A stretch of DNA of 64,000 bases, from positions 434,001-498,000 of the forward strand of contig NZ_CP020538.1 in NCBI RefSeq assembly GCF_002080435.1, in the 5' to 3' direction. This document shows positions 17,236-26,280 of this stretch, piece after piece; the first letter of the stretch is position 1; every line of letters starts with the position of its first letter. The notes under the pieces are model-generated. The model saw only the letters and a list, made by a program, of their open reading frames with translations. It was not told the origin of the DNA and made no database searches. A program made the position numbers and the translations under genes. The DNA is from Sphingobium herbicidovorans (GTDB lineage: Bacteria; Pseudomonadota; Alphaproteobacteria; Sphingomonadales; Sphingomonadaceae).

Positions 17236-18882
17236 ATGCGATCCTCTCTGTCTGTCGGCCTGATCGCTCTCCTTGCAGGGGGCGCGGCGTTGGCGACCCC
17301 TTCCAATGTCGCCCCGTCGATCGACACGATGAAGGAAGTCGTGAAGGAAATTTCGTCCGACGCCTACGAAGGCCGTGCGCCGGGGACCGTGGGTGAGGAA
17401 AAGACGCTCGCCTATCTGGTCCAGCGGTTCGAGGCGCTGGGATTGAAGCCGGGTAACAAGGGCAGCTGGTTCCAGGACGTCCCGCTCGTCGAAATCACCG
17501 CGAAGAACGTCGCGCCGCTGCGCTTCTCCGGCGGAAAAACGCCGATCTCGCTCAACTATGGATCGCAGATGGTCGTCGCCACATACCGCACGACCCGGCC
17601 CCATATCGAGGTGAAGGACAGCCCCGTCATATTCGTGGGCTACGGCATCAACGCACCGGAAAAAAAGTGGAACGATTATGCCGGGGTGAATGTCCGCGGG
17701 AAGACTGTCATCATCCTCGTGAACGATCCCGACTATCAGGCAACGGCGTTGCACGGCCCGTTCGGCGGGCGGGCAATGACCTATTATGGCCGCTGGACCT
17801 ACAAGTTCGAGGAAGCAGCCGGGCAGGGCGCGGCTGCCGCAATCATCGTGCATGACACTGTCCCCGCCGCCTATGGCTGGAACGTCGTACAGTCGAGCTG
17901 GACCGGCGCACAACATGTGGCCGACAGCGCCAACGGCAATGCCGGCCAGTCCGCCGCGATCGGCTGGATACAAAAGGACCAGGCGGCAGCGCTGATGGCC
18001 AGCGCGGGCCTCAATCTCGACACGCTGAGCGCTGCGGCGAAAAAGCGCGGCTTCAAGGCCGTGCCGCTGAAGGGTGTGAAGGCCAGCCTGTCCTTCGACA
18101 ACATGATCCGCAAGCACCGCTCCAAAAACCTCGTCGCGCTGTTGCCGGGTAAGGATCGGCCTGATGAATATGTGCTCTATGCCGCCCATTGGGACCATCT
18201 TGGCCAGTGCAAGGCCGCGCCCGACGGCGACGATATCTGCAACGGCGCGATCGACAATGCGACGGGGACCGCAGCACTCGTTGCTCTTGCGGAGGCCAAC
18301 GTCAAAGCCGGGCCCACCGACCGTAGCCAGGTATTCCTTGCCGTCACGGCTGAGGAGTCTGGCCTTCTGGGATCAGCCTATTACGGCAATCACCCGGTTT
18401 TCCCGCTGAGCCAGACGGTTGGCGGCGTCAATATGGACGCGCTCAGCATGGCGGGACCGGCCCGGAATGTCGTGGTGATCGGCAGGGGCAAGTCGCAGCT
18501 GGACGCCTATCTCGATCGTGCGCTGGCCGCGCAAAACCGGGTGGCGAGCCTTGAACCCACGCCGGAAAAGGGATTCTATTACAGATCCGATCATTTCAGC
18601 TTCGCAAAACATGGCGTGCCAATGCTCTATTTCGAAGGCGGTCAGGATTTGGTGAAGGGCGGCCCGGAAGCGGGCGCGAGGGCGGCCAGAGATTATGAAG
18701 AACATCGCTACCATGGTCCCAAGGACGAATATGATCCCAACTGGGATTGGAGCGGCGTGAAAGCTGACCTGACGCTTTACTATGAGGTGGGACGGGCGTT
18801 GTCGAATAGGACGGACTGGCCAAACTGGACGCCCGGCGATGAATTTCGGGCGATCCGCGACAAGAGCCGGGCGGATAAATAA
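17236..18882 (+). CDS. M28 family zinc peptidase, secreted
   Basis: A 548-residue exported metallopeptidase. A signal peptide covers about residues 1-21, a PA-type insert lies around 110-220, and the M28 catalytic core follows with zinc ligands HWDHLGQ, NGAIDNATGTA, TAEESGLLGS, NMDAL and the last His in RSDHFSFAKHGVP. Members are aminopeptidases that trim peptides in the periplasm. I started it at the ATG at 17236, which places the signal peptide at the N-terminus; an in-frame ATG at 17182 would add 18 polar residues. Confidence 0.92.
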   Translation: MRSSLSVGLIALLAGGAALATPSNVAPSIDTMKEVVKEISSDAYEGRAPGTVGEEKTLAYLVQRFEALGLKPGNKGSWFQDVPLVEITAKNVAPLRFSGGKTPISLNYGSQMVVATYRTTRPHIEVKDSPVIFVGYGINAPEKKWNDYAGVNVRGKTVIILVNDPDYQATALHGPFGGRAMTYYGRWTYKFEEAAGQGAAAAIIVHDTVPAAYGWNVVQSSWTGAQHVADSANGNAGQSAAIGWIQKDQAAALMASAGLNLDTLSAAAKKRGFKAVPLKGVKASLSFDNMIRKHRSKNLVALLPGKDRPDEYVLYAAHWDHLGQCKAAPDGDDICNGAIDNATGTAALVALAEANVKAGPTDRSQVFLAVTAEESGLLGSAYYGNHPVFPLSQTVGGVNMDALSMAGPARNVVVIGRGKSQLDAYLDRALAAQNRVASLEPTPEKGFYYRSDHFSFAKHGVPMLYFEGGQDLVKGGPEAGARAARDYEEHRYHGPKDEYDPNWDWSGVKADLTLYYEVGRALSNRTDWPNWTPGDEFRAIRDKSRADK

Positions 18883-19095
18883 CTGCACGCGCAGTTCCGT
18901 CTCTGCCGGACCTGGAAGCGGGGTAATCCCCCAAGGCGACCCCATTTTCCTTTCACCAATAGGAGGAGAGTGCTCCATCGCCTACTCCGTCCCATTGTCG
19001 GACTCGGCCCGTCACAACTGGTAGGTTACGTTACGGAAGCTTAACGTTTATGGTCCTGCCACCGAAAGAATCGGGGTCGCAAAAAAGGGGGGATC

Positions 19096-19665
19096 TTGGA
19101 GATCAACAACCCGGTCACAATCTTGCATGTTGGCAAACTGGTTACGGCTGACAGGGAACGCCTGTGCGTCGTACATTCACTCTCGTCGCGCCAGGCGCTT
19201 GTACGCACCAGCCTGCCGCTCGGCATAGGCGAAAGCGTTACTCTGGGTCTGCGCAACGGTTTTTCCGTCCCTGCCGTCGTCGGGGTTATCATGGGCGATC
19301 ACGTATCGCTGCTGTTTGAAGACCTCGTCTCGATGACCACCATTTTGGCGGAGCAACGCGACGGAAGGACCGAAAGGGGAGCGGTGCGGCTGGCGATTTC
19401 CATGCCTGTCTCCATAATCGCTCCAACCGGCGTTCAGGTCGGGATGATGCAGGACATTTCCTTGTTCGGCGTCAGGGTCTTGGACGAATTGGGCAAATTG
19501 CAGGAGGATCAGAAAGTTCAGGTGGCGATCGACGGCCTTGGCAAGCGGGACGCCACGGTCCGCTGGCGCCAGTCCCCCTATGCAGGCCTCAGCTTTGAAG
19601 TGGCGCTGGGTTTCAAACTGCTGGATCAATGGACCGCCCAGATAGCGGCTGACGATGGCAGCTGA
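19096..19665 (+). CDS. PilZ-like domain protein
   Basis: A 189-residue protein with two beta-rich halves. The second half has the pattern RGAVRLAISMPVSI, GMMQDISLFGVRVL and a later RWRQSPYAGLSFE, which resembles the PilZ layout (an Arg-rich start, D-x-S-x-x-G and a G-x-x-F end), so cyclic-di-GMP binding is possible. The classic RxxxR is only partly kept. A TTG start is used, supported by GGGGGGA 2 bp upstream; this is the only start that keeps the full N-terminal strand. Not in an obvious operon. Treat the domain call as an inference. Confidence 0.6.
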   Translation: MEINNPVTILHVGKLVTADRERLCVVHSLSSRQALVRTSLPLGIGESVTLGLRNGFSVPAVVGVIMGDHVSLLFEDLVSMTTILAEQRDGRTERGAVRLAISMPVSIIAPTGVQVGMMQDISLFGVRVLDELGKLQEDQKVQVAIDGLGKRDATVRWRQSPYAGLSFEVALGFKLLDQWTAQIAADDGS

Positions 19666-19736
19666 ATTTGGCGCTGTCATGCGCGCTTTGATCCTGTAGA
19701 GGGCGGACAAGTATCGCGCTCTGCAGGAGAAAGCCC

Positions 19737-20723
19737 ATGACATTCCGTATGCCAGCCGAATGGGCGCAGCATGAATGGACCTGGATCGGCTTTCCAACTT
19801 CGCCCGCGGAATGGCCCGGCGCTTTTGACAATGCTCGCCAGCAGATCGCCGACTTCGCCACTGCGCTTCATGCAGATGGACGCGGCGAGCAGGTGCGCCT
19901 GGTCGTCGCCAGCCCTTCCGATGCCGAAGCCGCAAAGGTCATGGCAGCGCCCGGTATAGAGATCGTCGTACAAAAACTGGGCGACGTCTGGCTGCGCGAT
20001 ACTGCCCCTATCGCCGTGTTGCGAGGCCAGGAGCGAGCGTTGGTCGATTTCGGCTTCAACGGTTGGGGCGGCAAATATCAAATGCCGGGCGATGAAGACA
20101 TCGGCGCGCGCCTCGCCGCCATGACCGGACTGCCCACATCATCCCAGCACTGGATATTCGAAGGGGGAGCGGTCGATACAGACGGCACCGGCCTTTTCGT
20201 CACGACCGAACAGTGCCTGCTCAACCCAAACCGCAATCCGGATCTGGACCGCGGAAAGATCGAGACGCTGCTGGCTGGATCGCTCGGGTTGTCGGACATG
20301 CTGTGGCTTGGCGAGGGATTGCTGAACGATCACACGGACGGCCATGTCGATAATCTGGCGCGCTTTGTGGCGCCCGGCATACTGGCCCTGCCCGAAGCCA
20401 GCACGGAAGACGATCCCAACGCTGCCATCTACGCCGACGCGCGCGCCCGCGCGCAGGCATTCGGGGTGGAAGTGGCGTCCATCCCCTCTCCAGGCCGGGT
20501 CGTGGTGGATGGCGAAGTCATTCCGGCCAGCTACATGAATTTCTATATCGGCAACGCCGCCGTCATCCTGCCCATCTATGGCCAGCCCAATGATCAGGCC
20601 GCTCTTGACGCCCTCCGTCCCTTTTTCCCCGGCCGGGAAATTGTCGGCCTGCGGAGCGACGCCATACTTTCGGGCGGTGGCAGCTTCCACTGTTGCAGCC
20701 AGCAGATGCCGTCCGCAGCATGA
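19737..20723 (+). CDS. aguA: Agmatine deiminase
   Basis: A 328-residue guanidine-modifying enzyme turning agmatine into N-carbamoylputrescine. The signatures DVWLRDTAPIAV, FEGGAVDTDG, NDHTDGHVDN and the C-terminal catalytic GGGSFHCCSQQMP are all present. With aguB 363 bp downstream on the same strand it makes the two-step agmatine-to-putrescine route. A small DUF3147 membrane protein gene is inserted between them and overlaps aguA by ATGA. Confidence 0.95.
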   Translation: MTFRMPAEWAQHEWTWIGFPTSPAEWPGAFDNARQQIADFATALHADGRGEQVRLVVASPSDAEAAKVMAAPGIEIVVQKLGDVWLRDTAPIAVLRGQERALVDFGFNGWGGKYQMPGDEDIGARLAAMTGLPTSSQHWIFEGGAVDTDGTGLFVTTEQCLLNPNRNPDLDRGKIETLLAGSLGLSDMLWLGEGLLNDHTDGHVDNLARFVAPGILALPEASTEDDPNAAIYADARARAQAFGVEVASIPSPGRVVVDGEVIPASYMNFYIGNAAVILPIYGQPNDQAALDALRPFFPGREIVGLRSDAILSGGGSFHCCSQQMPSAA

Positions 20724-21073
20724 CCGCGATGCTGGCGCTGCGGGCGTTGCTGTCCGGCATCATCATCACCATCGTGTCGGTCGTATCGCGGCGCTACCCG
20801 GCGCTGGGCGCTCTGGTCGCGTCCCTGCCGCTGATATCGGTGCTGAGCATGATCTGGCTGTGGAACGATCGCCCAGACGCGGAAAATATGGCGCGGCATG
20901 CAGAGGCGACATTCTATTATGTCCTGCCGTCGCTGCCCATGTTCCTGCTTATTCCAGCGCTGTTACGACGCGGGATTTCCTTTCCCGCCGCGCTGATCGC
21001 AGGTTGCGTAGCGACAATCCTTCTCTATCTCGCAACCGTCGCCATCGTCGCTCGCATGGGCATTCGTCTCTAG
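20720..21073 (+). CDS. DUF3147 family membrane protein
   Basis: A 117-residue protein with three to four hydrophobic helices and the segment RRYPALGALVASLPLISVL followed by FYYVLPSLPMFLLIPALLRRG, which I recognise as the DUF3147 pattern. Function unknown. The ATG overlaps the aguA stop as ATGA and aguB follows 13 bp later, so all three are probably one transcript. A role in polyamine export or in membrane protection is possible but is only suggested by position. Confidence 0.75.
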   Translation: MTAMLALRALLSGIIITIVSVVSRRYPALGALVASLPLISVLSMIWLWNDRPDAENMARHAEATFYYVLPSLPMFLLIPALLRRGISFPAALIAGCVATILLYLATVAIVARMGIRL

Positions 21074-21086
21074 GACTTCAGAGGAT

Positions 21087-21935
21087 ATGACCAAAGTCAC
21101 CGTCGCCGCACTGCAACTCGCCTTTTCGGAGGACATGGACAATAATATCGCCATGGTCGCGGACCATGTGGTGAAGGCGGCGGCGCGCGGCGCGAAGATC
21201 GTCCTGCCGCCCGAACTGTTCGAAGGGCCCTATTTCTGCAAAGTCGAGGACGAGGCCCTTTTCGCCCGCGCACAGCCCGTGGGCGAACACCCTGCCGTCC
21301 AGGAAATGCGCAAGGTGGCGAAGGCGGAGCGCATCTATATCCCCACCAGCTTCTTCGAACGCGACGGGCAGCATCATTATAACTCCCTCGCGATGATCGA
21401 CGATGAAGGCGAAATCATGGGGGTCTATCGCAAAAGCCACATCCCCGACGGCCCCGGCTATGAGGAAAAATATTATTTCCGCCCCGGGAATAGCGGCTTC
21501 AAGGTCTGGGAAACCCGTTATGGCGCCATCGGCGTCGGCATCTGCTGGGACCAATGGTATCCTGAAACGGCGCGGGTGATGGCGTTGATGGGTGCGGAAA
21601 TGCTCTTCTATCCCACCGCGATAGGATCAGAACCTTATGACGCGGATCTGGACACCAGCCGCATGTGGCGCCGCGCCATGATCGGACACGCCGTCAGCAA
21701 CTGCATGCCCGTGATCGCCGCCAACCGCATAGGGGAGGAGGATGGCCAGAAATTCTATGGTCACAGCTTCATCTCAGACGAATGGGGCGATTTCGCCGCC
21801 GACGCTGATGCAAAGGATCATGGCGCACTGGTTGCAACGCTCGACCTTGCGCAAGCACGCAAGCACCGCGCTGGCATGGGCTTCTTCCGCGACCGGCGGC
21901 CCGATCTGTATGCCCGGATCGCGCAGGACATCTGA
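21087..21935 (+). CDS. aguB: N-carbamoylputrescine amidase
   Basis: A 282-residue nitrilase-superfamily amidase releasing putrescine, CO2 and ammonia from N-carbamoylputrescine. The Glu-Lys-Cys triad is visible in LPPELFEGPYF, YRKSHIPDGPGYEEKYYF and GVGICWDQWYPE. It pairs with aguA upstream. An ABM-domain gene follows 13 bp later and may be co-transcribed. Confidence 0.95.
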   Translation: MTKVTVAALQLAFSEDMDNNIAMVADHVVKAAARGAKIVLPPELFEGPYFCKVEDEALFARAQPVGEHPAVQEMRKVAKAERIYIPTSFFERDGQHHYNSLAMIDDEGEIMGVYRKSHIPDGPGYEEKYYFRPGNSGFKVWETRYGAIGVGICWDQWYPETARVMALMGAEMLFYPTAIGSEPYDADLDTSRMWRRAMIGHAVSNCMPVIAANRIGEEDGQKFYGHSFISDEWGDFAADADAKDHGALVATLDLAQARKHRAGMGFFRDRRPDLYARIAQDI

Positions 21936-21948
21936 TGGGAGGAAAGCG

Positions 21949-22239
21949 ATGACGATAGCGCGCCATTATGTGATGCATGCCAAGGCAGGAATGGAGGCCG
22001 CGCTCGACGCCGCCTTGCGTGCGGTGGCGCAGGCGGTTCGGCCTCTACCCGGCTGCGAGGGCGTGGAAATGCTCCGTGACCTTGCCAATGAAGGGCGCTT
22101 CATCTTCATCGAACAATGGACCGACGTAGATGCGCATAAAGCGGCCGGCGCCAAGCTCGACAAAAGCCTGTTCGCGCCCATGATGGCCGCGCTGGATGGA
22201 CCGCCAGAAAGCGCCTATCTCGACTATCTGTTGCGCTGA
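21949..22239 (+). CDS. Antibiotic biosynthesis monooxygenase (ABM)-fold protein
   Basis: A 96-residue alpha+beta ferredoxin-like protein: RHYVMHAKAGMEAALDAAL, PGCEGVEMLRDLANEGRF and FIEQWTDVDAHKAAG match the ABM/YgiN pattern. Members include small monooxygenases and heme or quinone-modifying proteins. Substrate unknown. The start at 21949 is backed by GGAGGAAAG; the longer open frame lies out of frame inside aguB. Its last 16 bp overlap the convergent uracil-DNA glycosylase gene. Confidence 0.7.
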   Translation: MTIARHYVMHAKAGMEAALDAALRAVAQAVRPLPGCEGVEMLRDLANEGRFIFIEQWTDVDAHKAAGAKLDKSLFAPMMAALDGPPESAYLDYLLR

Positions 22240-22907
22240 CTGGACGCCCCGCCCTCATCCAGCAACGCCGTGGCCCTTTCAAAAACGGCGGAAAACATCT
22301 CTTCGGTCAACCGGCCTGTCATCATGTTCCGCCTGGAGCAATGATAGCTGTCGATGACGATCTTGCCGCTGGGCATCCTGTGTTCGGCCAGATGAGCAAA
22401 GCGCGCCTTTGGCAGCTTGCCGCCCAGTACCTTCACGACCGACTGGTGGGCAACCTCGCCCAGCGCGACGAATATATGGGCATCAGGCAAAGCCGCGACT
22501 GCGGATTTCAGGAAAAGTCGGCAGTTATGCGCCTCCTGCGGCAGCGGCCTGTTTTCGGGCGGAAGGCATTTGACCGCGTTGACGATGACGGCACCCTTCA
22601 ACACCAGGCCATCGTCGGCTCTCGCTTCGTAGCGCCCCTCCGTCAGCCCGAACTTTGCAAGCGTCGCAAAAAGCAGATCCCCTGAAAAGTCGCCTGTAAA
22701 AGCTCGCCCCGTGCGGTTGGCGCCCTGCTTTCCCGGCGCCAGTCCAACCACCACGATCCGCGCCTGCGGATCGCCGAACGCCGGGACTGGCGCGTTCCAC
22801 CAATCCGGATGCTCCGCCCGGCATGCCTCCCGCAATGTGACGAGGCGCGGGCACAGGGGGCAATCGGGCGGCGCTTCGCCATGCGCGATGGGACTTTGCA
22901 GCGTCAT
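22224..22907 (-). CDS. Uracil-DNA glycosylase, family 5 (UdgB-like)
   Basis: A 227-residue base-excision enzyme. Four cysteines for an iron-sulfur cluster appear (CPLCPRL, C in LREACRAE, and NCRLF). Motif 1 is GLAPGKQGANRTGRAFTGD and motif 2 is HCSRRNMMTGRLT, the arrangement of family 5 with no catalytic Asp/Asn in motif 1. It should remove uracil and some other deaminated bases. folK is divergent with 23 bp between start codons. Confidence 0.88.
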   Translation of the reverse strand: MTLQSPIAHGEAPPDCPLCPRLVTLREACRAEHPDWWNAPVPAFGDPQARIVVVGLAPGKQGANRTGRAFTGDFSGDLLFATLAKFGLTEGRYEARADDGLVLKGAVIVNAVKCLPPENRPLPQEAHNCRLFLKSAVAALPDAHIFVALGEVAHQSVVKVLGGKLPKARFAHLAEHRMPSGKIVIDSYHCSRRNMMTGRLTEEMFSAVFERATALLDEGGASSQRNR

Positions 22908-22930
22908 GCCCAGCGGTTACGCCCTATCCG

Positions 22931-23443
22931 ATGCGCAAGACAAGCATTCTCCATCTTTATGCACTCGCCCTTGGGTCCAATCGCCCGCTTTCGGCCGAAC
23001 GCGCGCCCGCCCGGCTGCTGCAGGACGCCATAGGTGAGTTGAAGAAACTGGGCAGGATCGCCGCCATCGCCCCCGTCATGGTGACGCCCCCGATCGGCCC
23101 CTCCCTCCGCCTGTTCGCCAACAGCGCACTGTTGATCGAAAGCCCGTTGCACCCAAAGGCGATGCTGGCAGCACTCCAGCAGATCGAAGGACGCCTTGGC
23201 AGACGACGTCACCGTCGCTGGGGCGCGCGCAGCATCGACATCGACATTATCCTATGGTCCGGGGGGCGCTTCGACAGCCGCACGCTTCATATTCCCCACC
23301 CCGCCTTCCGCAGCCGGGATTTCGTCCTCTCCCCCCTCAACGCGATCGCACCGAGGTGGCGAGATCCCGTTTCCGGCCTGTCCGTTCGTCACCTGCACGC
23401 GCGACTGCAAAAAGCCGCGCCTTTGCCACGTCCTAGAGGTTGA
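22931..23443 (+). CDS. folK: 2-amino-4-hydroxy-6-hydroxymethyldihydropteridine diphosphokinase
   Basis: A 170-residue HPPK, which transfers pyrophosphate from ATP to the pterin in folate synthesis. Family features are YALALGSNRPLS at the start, GPSLRLFANSALLIES, the signature RRRHRRWGARSIDIDI and HPAFRSRDFVLSPL. It is the monofunctional form. It is divergent from the uracil-DNA glycosylase and upstream of tRNA-Lys. Confidence 0.93.
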   Translation: MRKTSILHLYALALGSNRPLSAERAPARLLQDAIGELKKLGRIAAIAPVMVTPPIGPSLRLFANSALLIESPLHPKAMLAALQQIEGRLGRRRHRRWGARSIDIDIILWSGGRFDSRTLHIPHPAFRSRDFVLSPLNAIAPRWRDPVSGLSVRHLHARLQKAAPLPRPRG

Positions 23444-23467
23444 CCAGCCGCATCTCGGCCTTTAGGG
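23440..23467 (+). promoter_or_regulatory. Predicted promoter for tRNA-Lys
   Basis: TTGACC at 23440-23445 overlaps the folK stop; TTAGGG at 23462-23467 lies 16 bp later, 20 bp before the tRNA. Confidence 0.4.
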
Positions 23468-23487
23468 CGTGCGGACCTCACCCGTGA

Positions 23488-23563
23488 GGGCCCTTAGCTC
23501 AGTCGGTAGAGCAACTGACTTTTAATCAGTAGGTCGCTGGTTCGAATCCAGCAGGGCTCACCA
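23488..23563 (+). tRNA. tRNA-Lys (anticodon TTT)
   Basis: Full cloverleaf: acceptor GGGCCCT/AGGGCTC with one G-T pair, D-arm AGCTCAGTCGGTAGAGC, anticodon stem ACTGA/TCAGT with loop CTTTTAA, T-arm GCTGG/CCAGC with TTCGAAT, discriminator A and an encoded CCA. Confidence 0.97.
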
Positions 23564-23580
23564 TATTTTCATCGTCAGAT

Positions 23581-23622
23581 CTCGCTGAAGCGAGCGTTGG
23601 CCATGCCTCTTCTTAAGGCATG
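23581..23622. terminator. Two hairpins between convergent tRNA-Lys and reductase genes
   Basis: CTCGCT/AGCGAG (23581-23594, 2-nt loop) and CATGCCT/AGGCATG (23602-23622) are perfect inverted repeats in the convergent spacer. No strong T tract follows on either strand, so a terminator role is only probable. Confidence 0.4.
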
Positions 23623-23636
23623 ACCGGAGCGCCTCC

Positions 23637-24305
23637 TCACACGCCGGTTATGCGGATGCCCGATCCGGGCACCTTATATTTGCGGTTGAGCGCAATAAGG
23701 ACAGAGGTCAGTCCTTCGGCCACTACCGAATTGCAAAGCGGCCCGGCATTCCATGCACGCAGGCCGATTTCCTCGGCGAGCGCGACTACCAGGTCGGCGG
23801 CTTCCGGGTCATCGGCGCAAACCAGGACGTCGCATTCAACGTCCTCGTCCAGCTTGGTCAGGTGATGCGCGCTGATATTCTGGAAAGCGGACACAACGCG
23901 CACCCCGTCGCCCAGCATTTTCTGCACAGCTTCCACCGCCGAACCACCATCGGGAAGCTGCACACGGCTGACCTTGGGCGGCATCAGGGGAACAGTGACG
24001 TCGATCAATATCTTGCCCACCAGCGCGCTTTCGACGTCCTTCACCGTCGATTGCTGCGCGGCGTAGGGAACGGCCAGGACGACGATCTCTGCCTGCGCGG
24101 CGGCATCGGCATTGGCGGCGCCTGTCACATTGCCACGGCCCAGAACTTCGTTCATCTGCGCGGCCGCTTCCTGCGCCCGCTCGGCGGTGCGGCTGCCGAT
24201 GACCACCTTGTGCCCCTTGTTGGCCCAGCGCAGCGCCAATCCGCTGCCTTCCTTGCCGGTGCCGCCAAGTACGGCGATAGTCGCCAGCTGCTGATTCTGC
24301 GTCAC
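23637..24305 (-). CDS. NADPH:F420 reductase-like oxidoreductase (NpdG-like)
   Basis: A 222-residue Rossmann protein: IAVLGGTGKEGSGLALRWA is the nucleotide loop and VVIGSRTAERA after strand 2 suits NADP. FQNISAHHL and a late NRKYKVPGSGIRITG are typical of the F420H2:NADP oxidoreductase family. No F420 biosynthesis gene (cofC, cofD, cofG, cofH) lies in this window, so the true substrate is open. The GTG start is backed by AGGAG 7 bp upstream. It follows glgX with a 91-bp gap. Confidence 0.75.
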   Translation of the reverse strand: MTQNQQLATIAVLGGTGKEGSGLALRWANKGHKVVIGSRTAERAQEAAAQMNEVLGRGNVTGAANADAAAQAEIVVLAVPYAAQQSTVKDVESALVGKILIDVTVPLMPPKVSRVQLPDGGSAVEAVQKMLGDGVRVVSAFQNISAHHLTKLDEDVECDVLVCADDPEAADLVVALAEEIGLRAWNAGPLCNSVVAEGLTSVLIALNRKYKVPGSGIRITGV

Positions 24306-24396
24306 ACATGCTCTCCTGTTTCAATGGTCGCGCTTTGGGAGCGGCTCCGTGAGCCCTTTTCAGCAAATCGCGCCGATATGCAAATATCGGGACTGG

Positions 24397-26280
24397 TCAG
24401 GTCAGGACTTCAACGCCACCCTGCATGATCGACCGAGGCCCCACCTGCACATCCTGCCCGGCGATGCGGAAAATGCAGATTTCATCCGCGCCATTGATGC
24501 ATAGAAAGAAACCGGACTTGCGATAGCGCATCGCCATGCGCCTGCGCCCCGCATCTTCCCATTGCGCGGAAGTCAGCGGCCGACCATCCTCATCCAACCA
24601 CTCTACATCCTCGTCCGTCAGTAGCGACGGATCGCCCAGCTCGACCCGATCCGCCCGCAACGCCGCCATTGCAAAGCTATGTGCTTCGATGGCTGGATCG
24701 CGTGCCGTCCAATCGACCCACCCTATCGCATTGTCCTGCGCATAGGCGTTGTTGTTGCCCCGCTGACTGCGCCCAAATTCGTCCCCGGCGGTCAACATGA
24801 TGGTCCCGCGTGAGCAGAACAGGGTTGAGAGAAGCGCCTTGACGTCACGCCGGCGCCTTTGGACGACGGCGGGGTCGCCGCTTTCCCCTTCCACCCCGTT
24901 ATTCCAACTGAAATTCTCACCGTGGCCGTCGCGGTTCTGCTCGCCATTCGCTTCGTTATGCCGATGTTCGTATGCGGTCAGGTCGGCCAGGGTAAAGCCG
25001 TCATGCGCCGCGATGAAATTGACCGTCCGGCTGCTCCCGCGCTCGCCAAAAATGTCCGATGATCCCGCCAGGCGCGTCGCGAACGCTCCCAGCGTGCCAG
25101 CGTCCCCGCGCCAGAACCGCCGCACATCGTCGCGATAGCGGTCGTTCCATTCGATCCATGGCTCGCCAAAGCGGCCAAGCTGATAGCCGCCCGGGCCAAT
25201 GTCCCAAGGCTCGGCGATCAACACCCGATCGTTCAGCACCGGATCTTCGCGCATCGCCCGCAACAAAGGCGCGTCCGGGTCGAACCCATGCGGCAAACGC
25301 CCCAGCGCGGGCGCCAGATCGAACCGGAATCCATCCACGCCCGCTTGCATCACGAAATGCCGCAGCGACGCCAGGATCAGATCCTGCATCGCTGGGTGAT
25401 TGCAATCGATGCTGTTGCCCGTGCCTGTATCGTTGATCAGCCGCCCGTCAGCGTCCTGCCGAAACGCGCGTCGCGCATCCAGCCCACGAAGCGATAATGT
25501 GGGCCCCAGCGCATCGCTTTCGCCGTCATGATTATAGACCATGTCCAGGATCACGCCGATGCCCGCCGCGTGCAACGCCTGCACGGCTTCCCGCAATTCC
25601 TTGATGCCGCCGGGTGCGATGCGCGGGTCGAGTGCAAACCAGCTCACCGGATTATAGCCCCAGGCGTTGCGCAGCCCCAGCGGGCCCAAATGCCGCTCGT
25701 CGATCCATGCGGTGATCGGCATCAGTTCCACCGCGCTGACGTCCAGCCGCCGCAGATGATCGATGATCGCCGGATGACCAAGCGCGGCAATCGTCCCGCG
25801 CTGCGCTTCGGGCACATCGGGATGCAACATCGTAAAGCCGCGCACCTGCAACTCGTAGATCAATCCCCCGCGCCTGAACAATGGCGGCGCGGAGGGGCAA
25901 GGTGGCAAGGGCTTCACGGCCACGCCCTTGGGCATCATCGCCGCCGTATCTACGCCATCCACCCTCGGCGCAGCCAGCAGCGGATCGTAGACGAATGGCC
26001 GGTCAATCGCGCGCGCATAGGGGTCCAGCAGCAGCTTTGCCGGATCAAACCATAGCCCGGCCGCCGGTTCATAAGGACCATCGGCCCGCAATCCATAGCG
26101 CGCGCCCTCTTTCAATCCCGGAACGTAGCGCGACCAATATCCCTCTTCATCGCGCGCCATGGGAAGCCGCGTTTCGCGGTCGCCGTCATCGAAGATGCAA
26201 AGCCAGAGCTGGGCGGCATCGGGCGAGCGGACCCGAAACCGCGTGCCATTCGCGCCTATCTCGGCTCCAAACGCCGTCAC
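24397..26280 (-). CDS. glgX: Glycogen debranching enzyme GlgX
   Basis: A 627-residue GH13 isoamylase-type enzyme with an N-terminal CBM48-like domain (FRVRSPDAAQLWLCIFD). Catalytic regions: DMVYNHDGES, DGFRFDLAPALG (nucleophile Asp), LIAEPWDIG (acid Glu) and FIAAHDGFTLADL. It removes short branches left by phosphorylase. The start was set to the GTG at 26280 because it overlaps the glgA stop as GTGA. It is the last gene of the glycogen operon. Length is slightly below the usual 650-700. Confidence 0.93.
   Translation of the reverse strand: MTAFGAEIGANGTRFRVRSPDAAQLWLCIFDDGDRETRLPMARDEEGYWSRYVPGLKEGARYGLRADGPYEPAAGLWFDPAKLLLDPYARAIDRPFVYDPLLAAPRVDGVDTAAMMPKGVAVKPLPPCPSAPPLFRRGGLIYELQVRGFTMLHPDVPEAQRGTIAALGHPAIIDHLRRLDVSAVELMPITAWIDERHLGPLGLRNAWGYNPVSWFALDPRIAPGGIKELREAVQALHAAGIGVILDMVYNHDGESDALGPTLSLRGLDARRAFRQDADGRLINDTGTGNSIDCNHPAMQDLILASLRHFVMQAGVDGFRFDLAPALGRLPHGFDPDAPLLRAMREDPVLNDRVLIAEPWDIGPGGYQLGRFGEPWIEWNDRYRDDVRRFWRGDAGTLGAFATRLAGSSDIFGERGSSRTVNFIAAHDGFTLADLTAYEHRHNEANGEQNRDGHGENFSWNNGVEGESGDPAVVQRRRRDVKALLSTLFCSRGTIMLTAGDEFGRSQRGNNNAYAQDNAIGWVDWTARDPAIEAHSFAMAALRADRVELGDPSLLTDEDVEWLDEDGRPLTSAQWEDAGRRRMAMRYRKSGFFLCINGADEICIFRIAGQDVQVGPRSIMQGGVEVLT

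Noticed and set aside
18881..18896. Hairpin AACTGC-ACGC-GCAGTT at the end of the M28 peptidase gene
   Set aside because: The 6-bp stem overlaps the stop codon and lacks a T tract, so it was not called a terminator.
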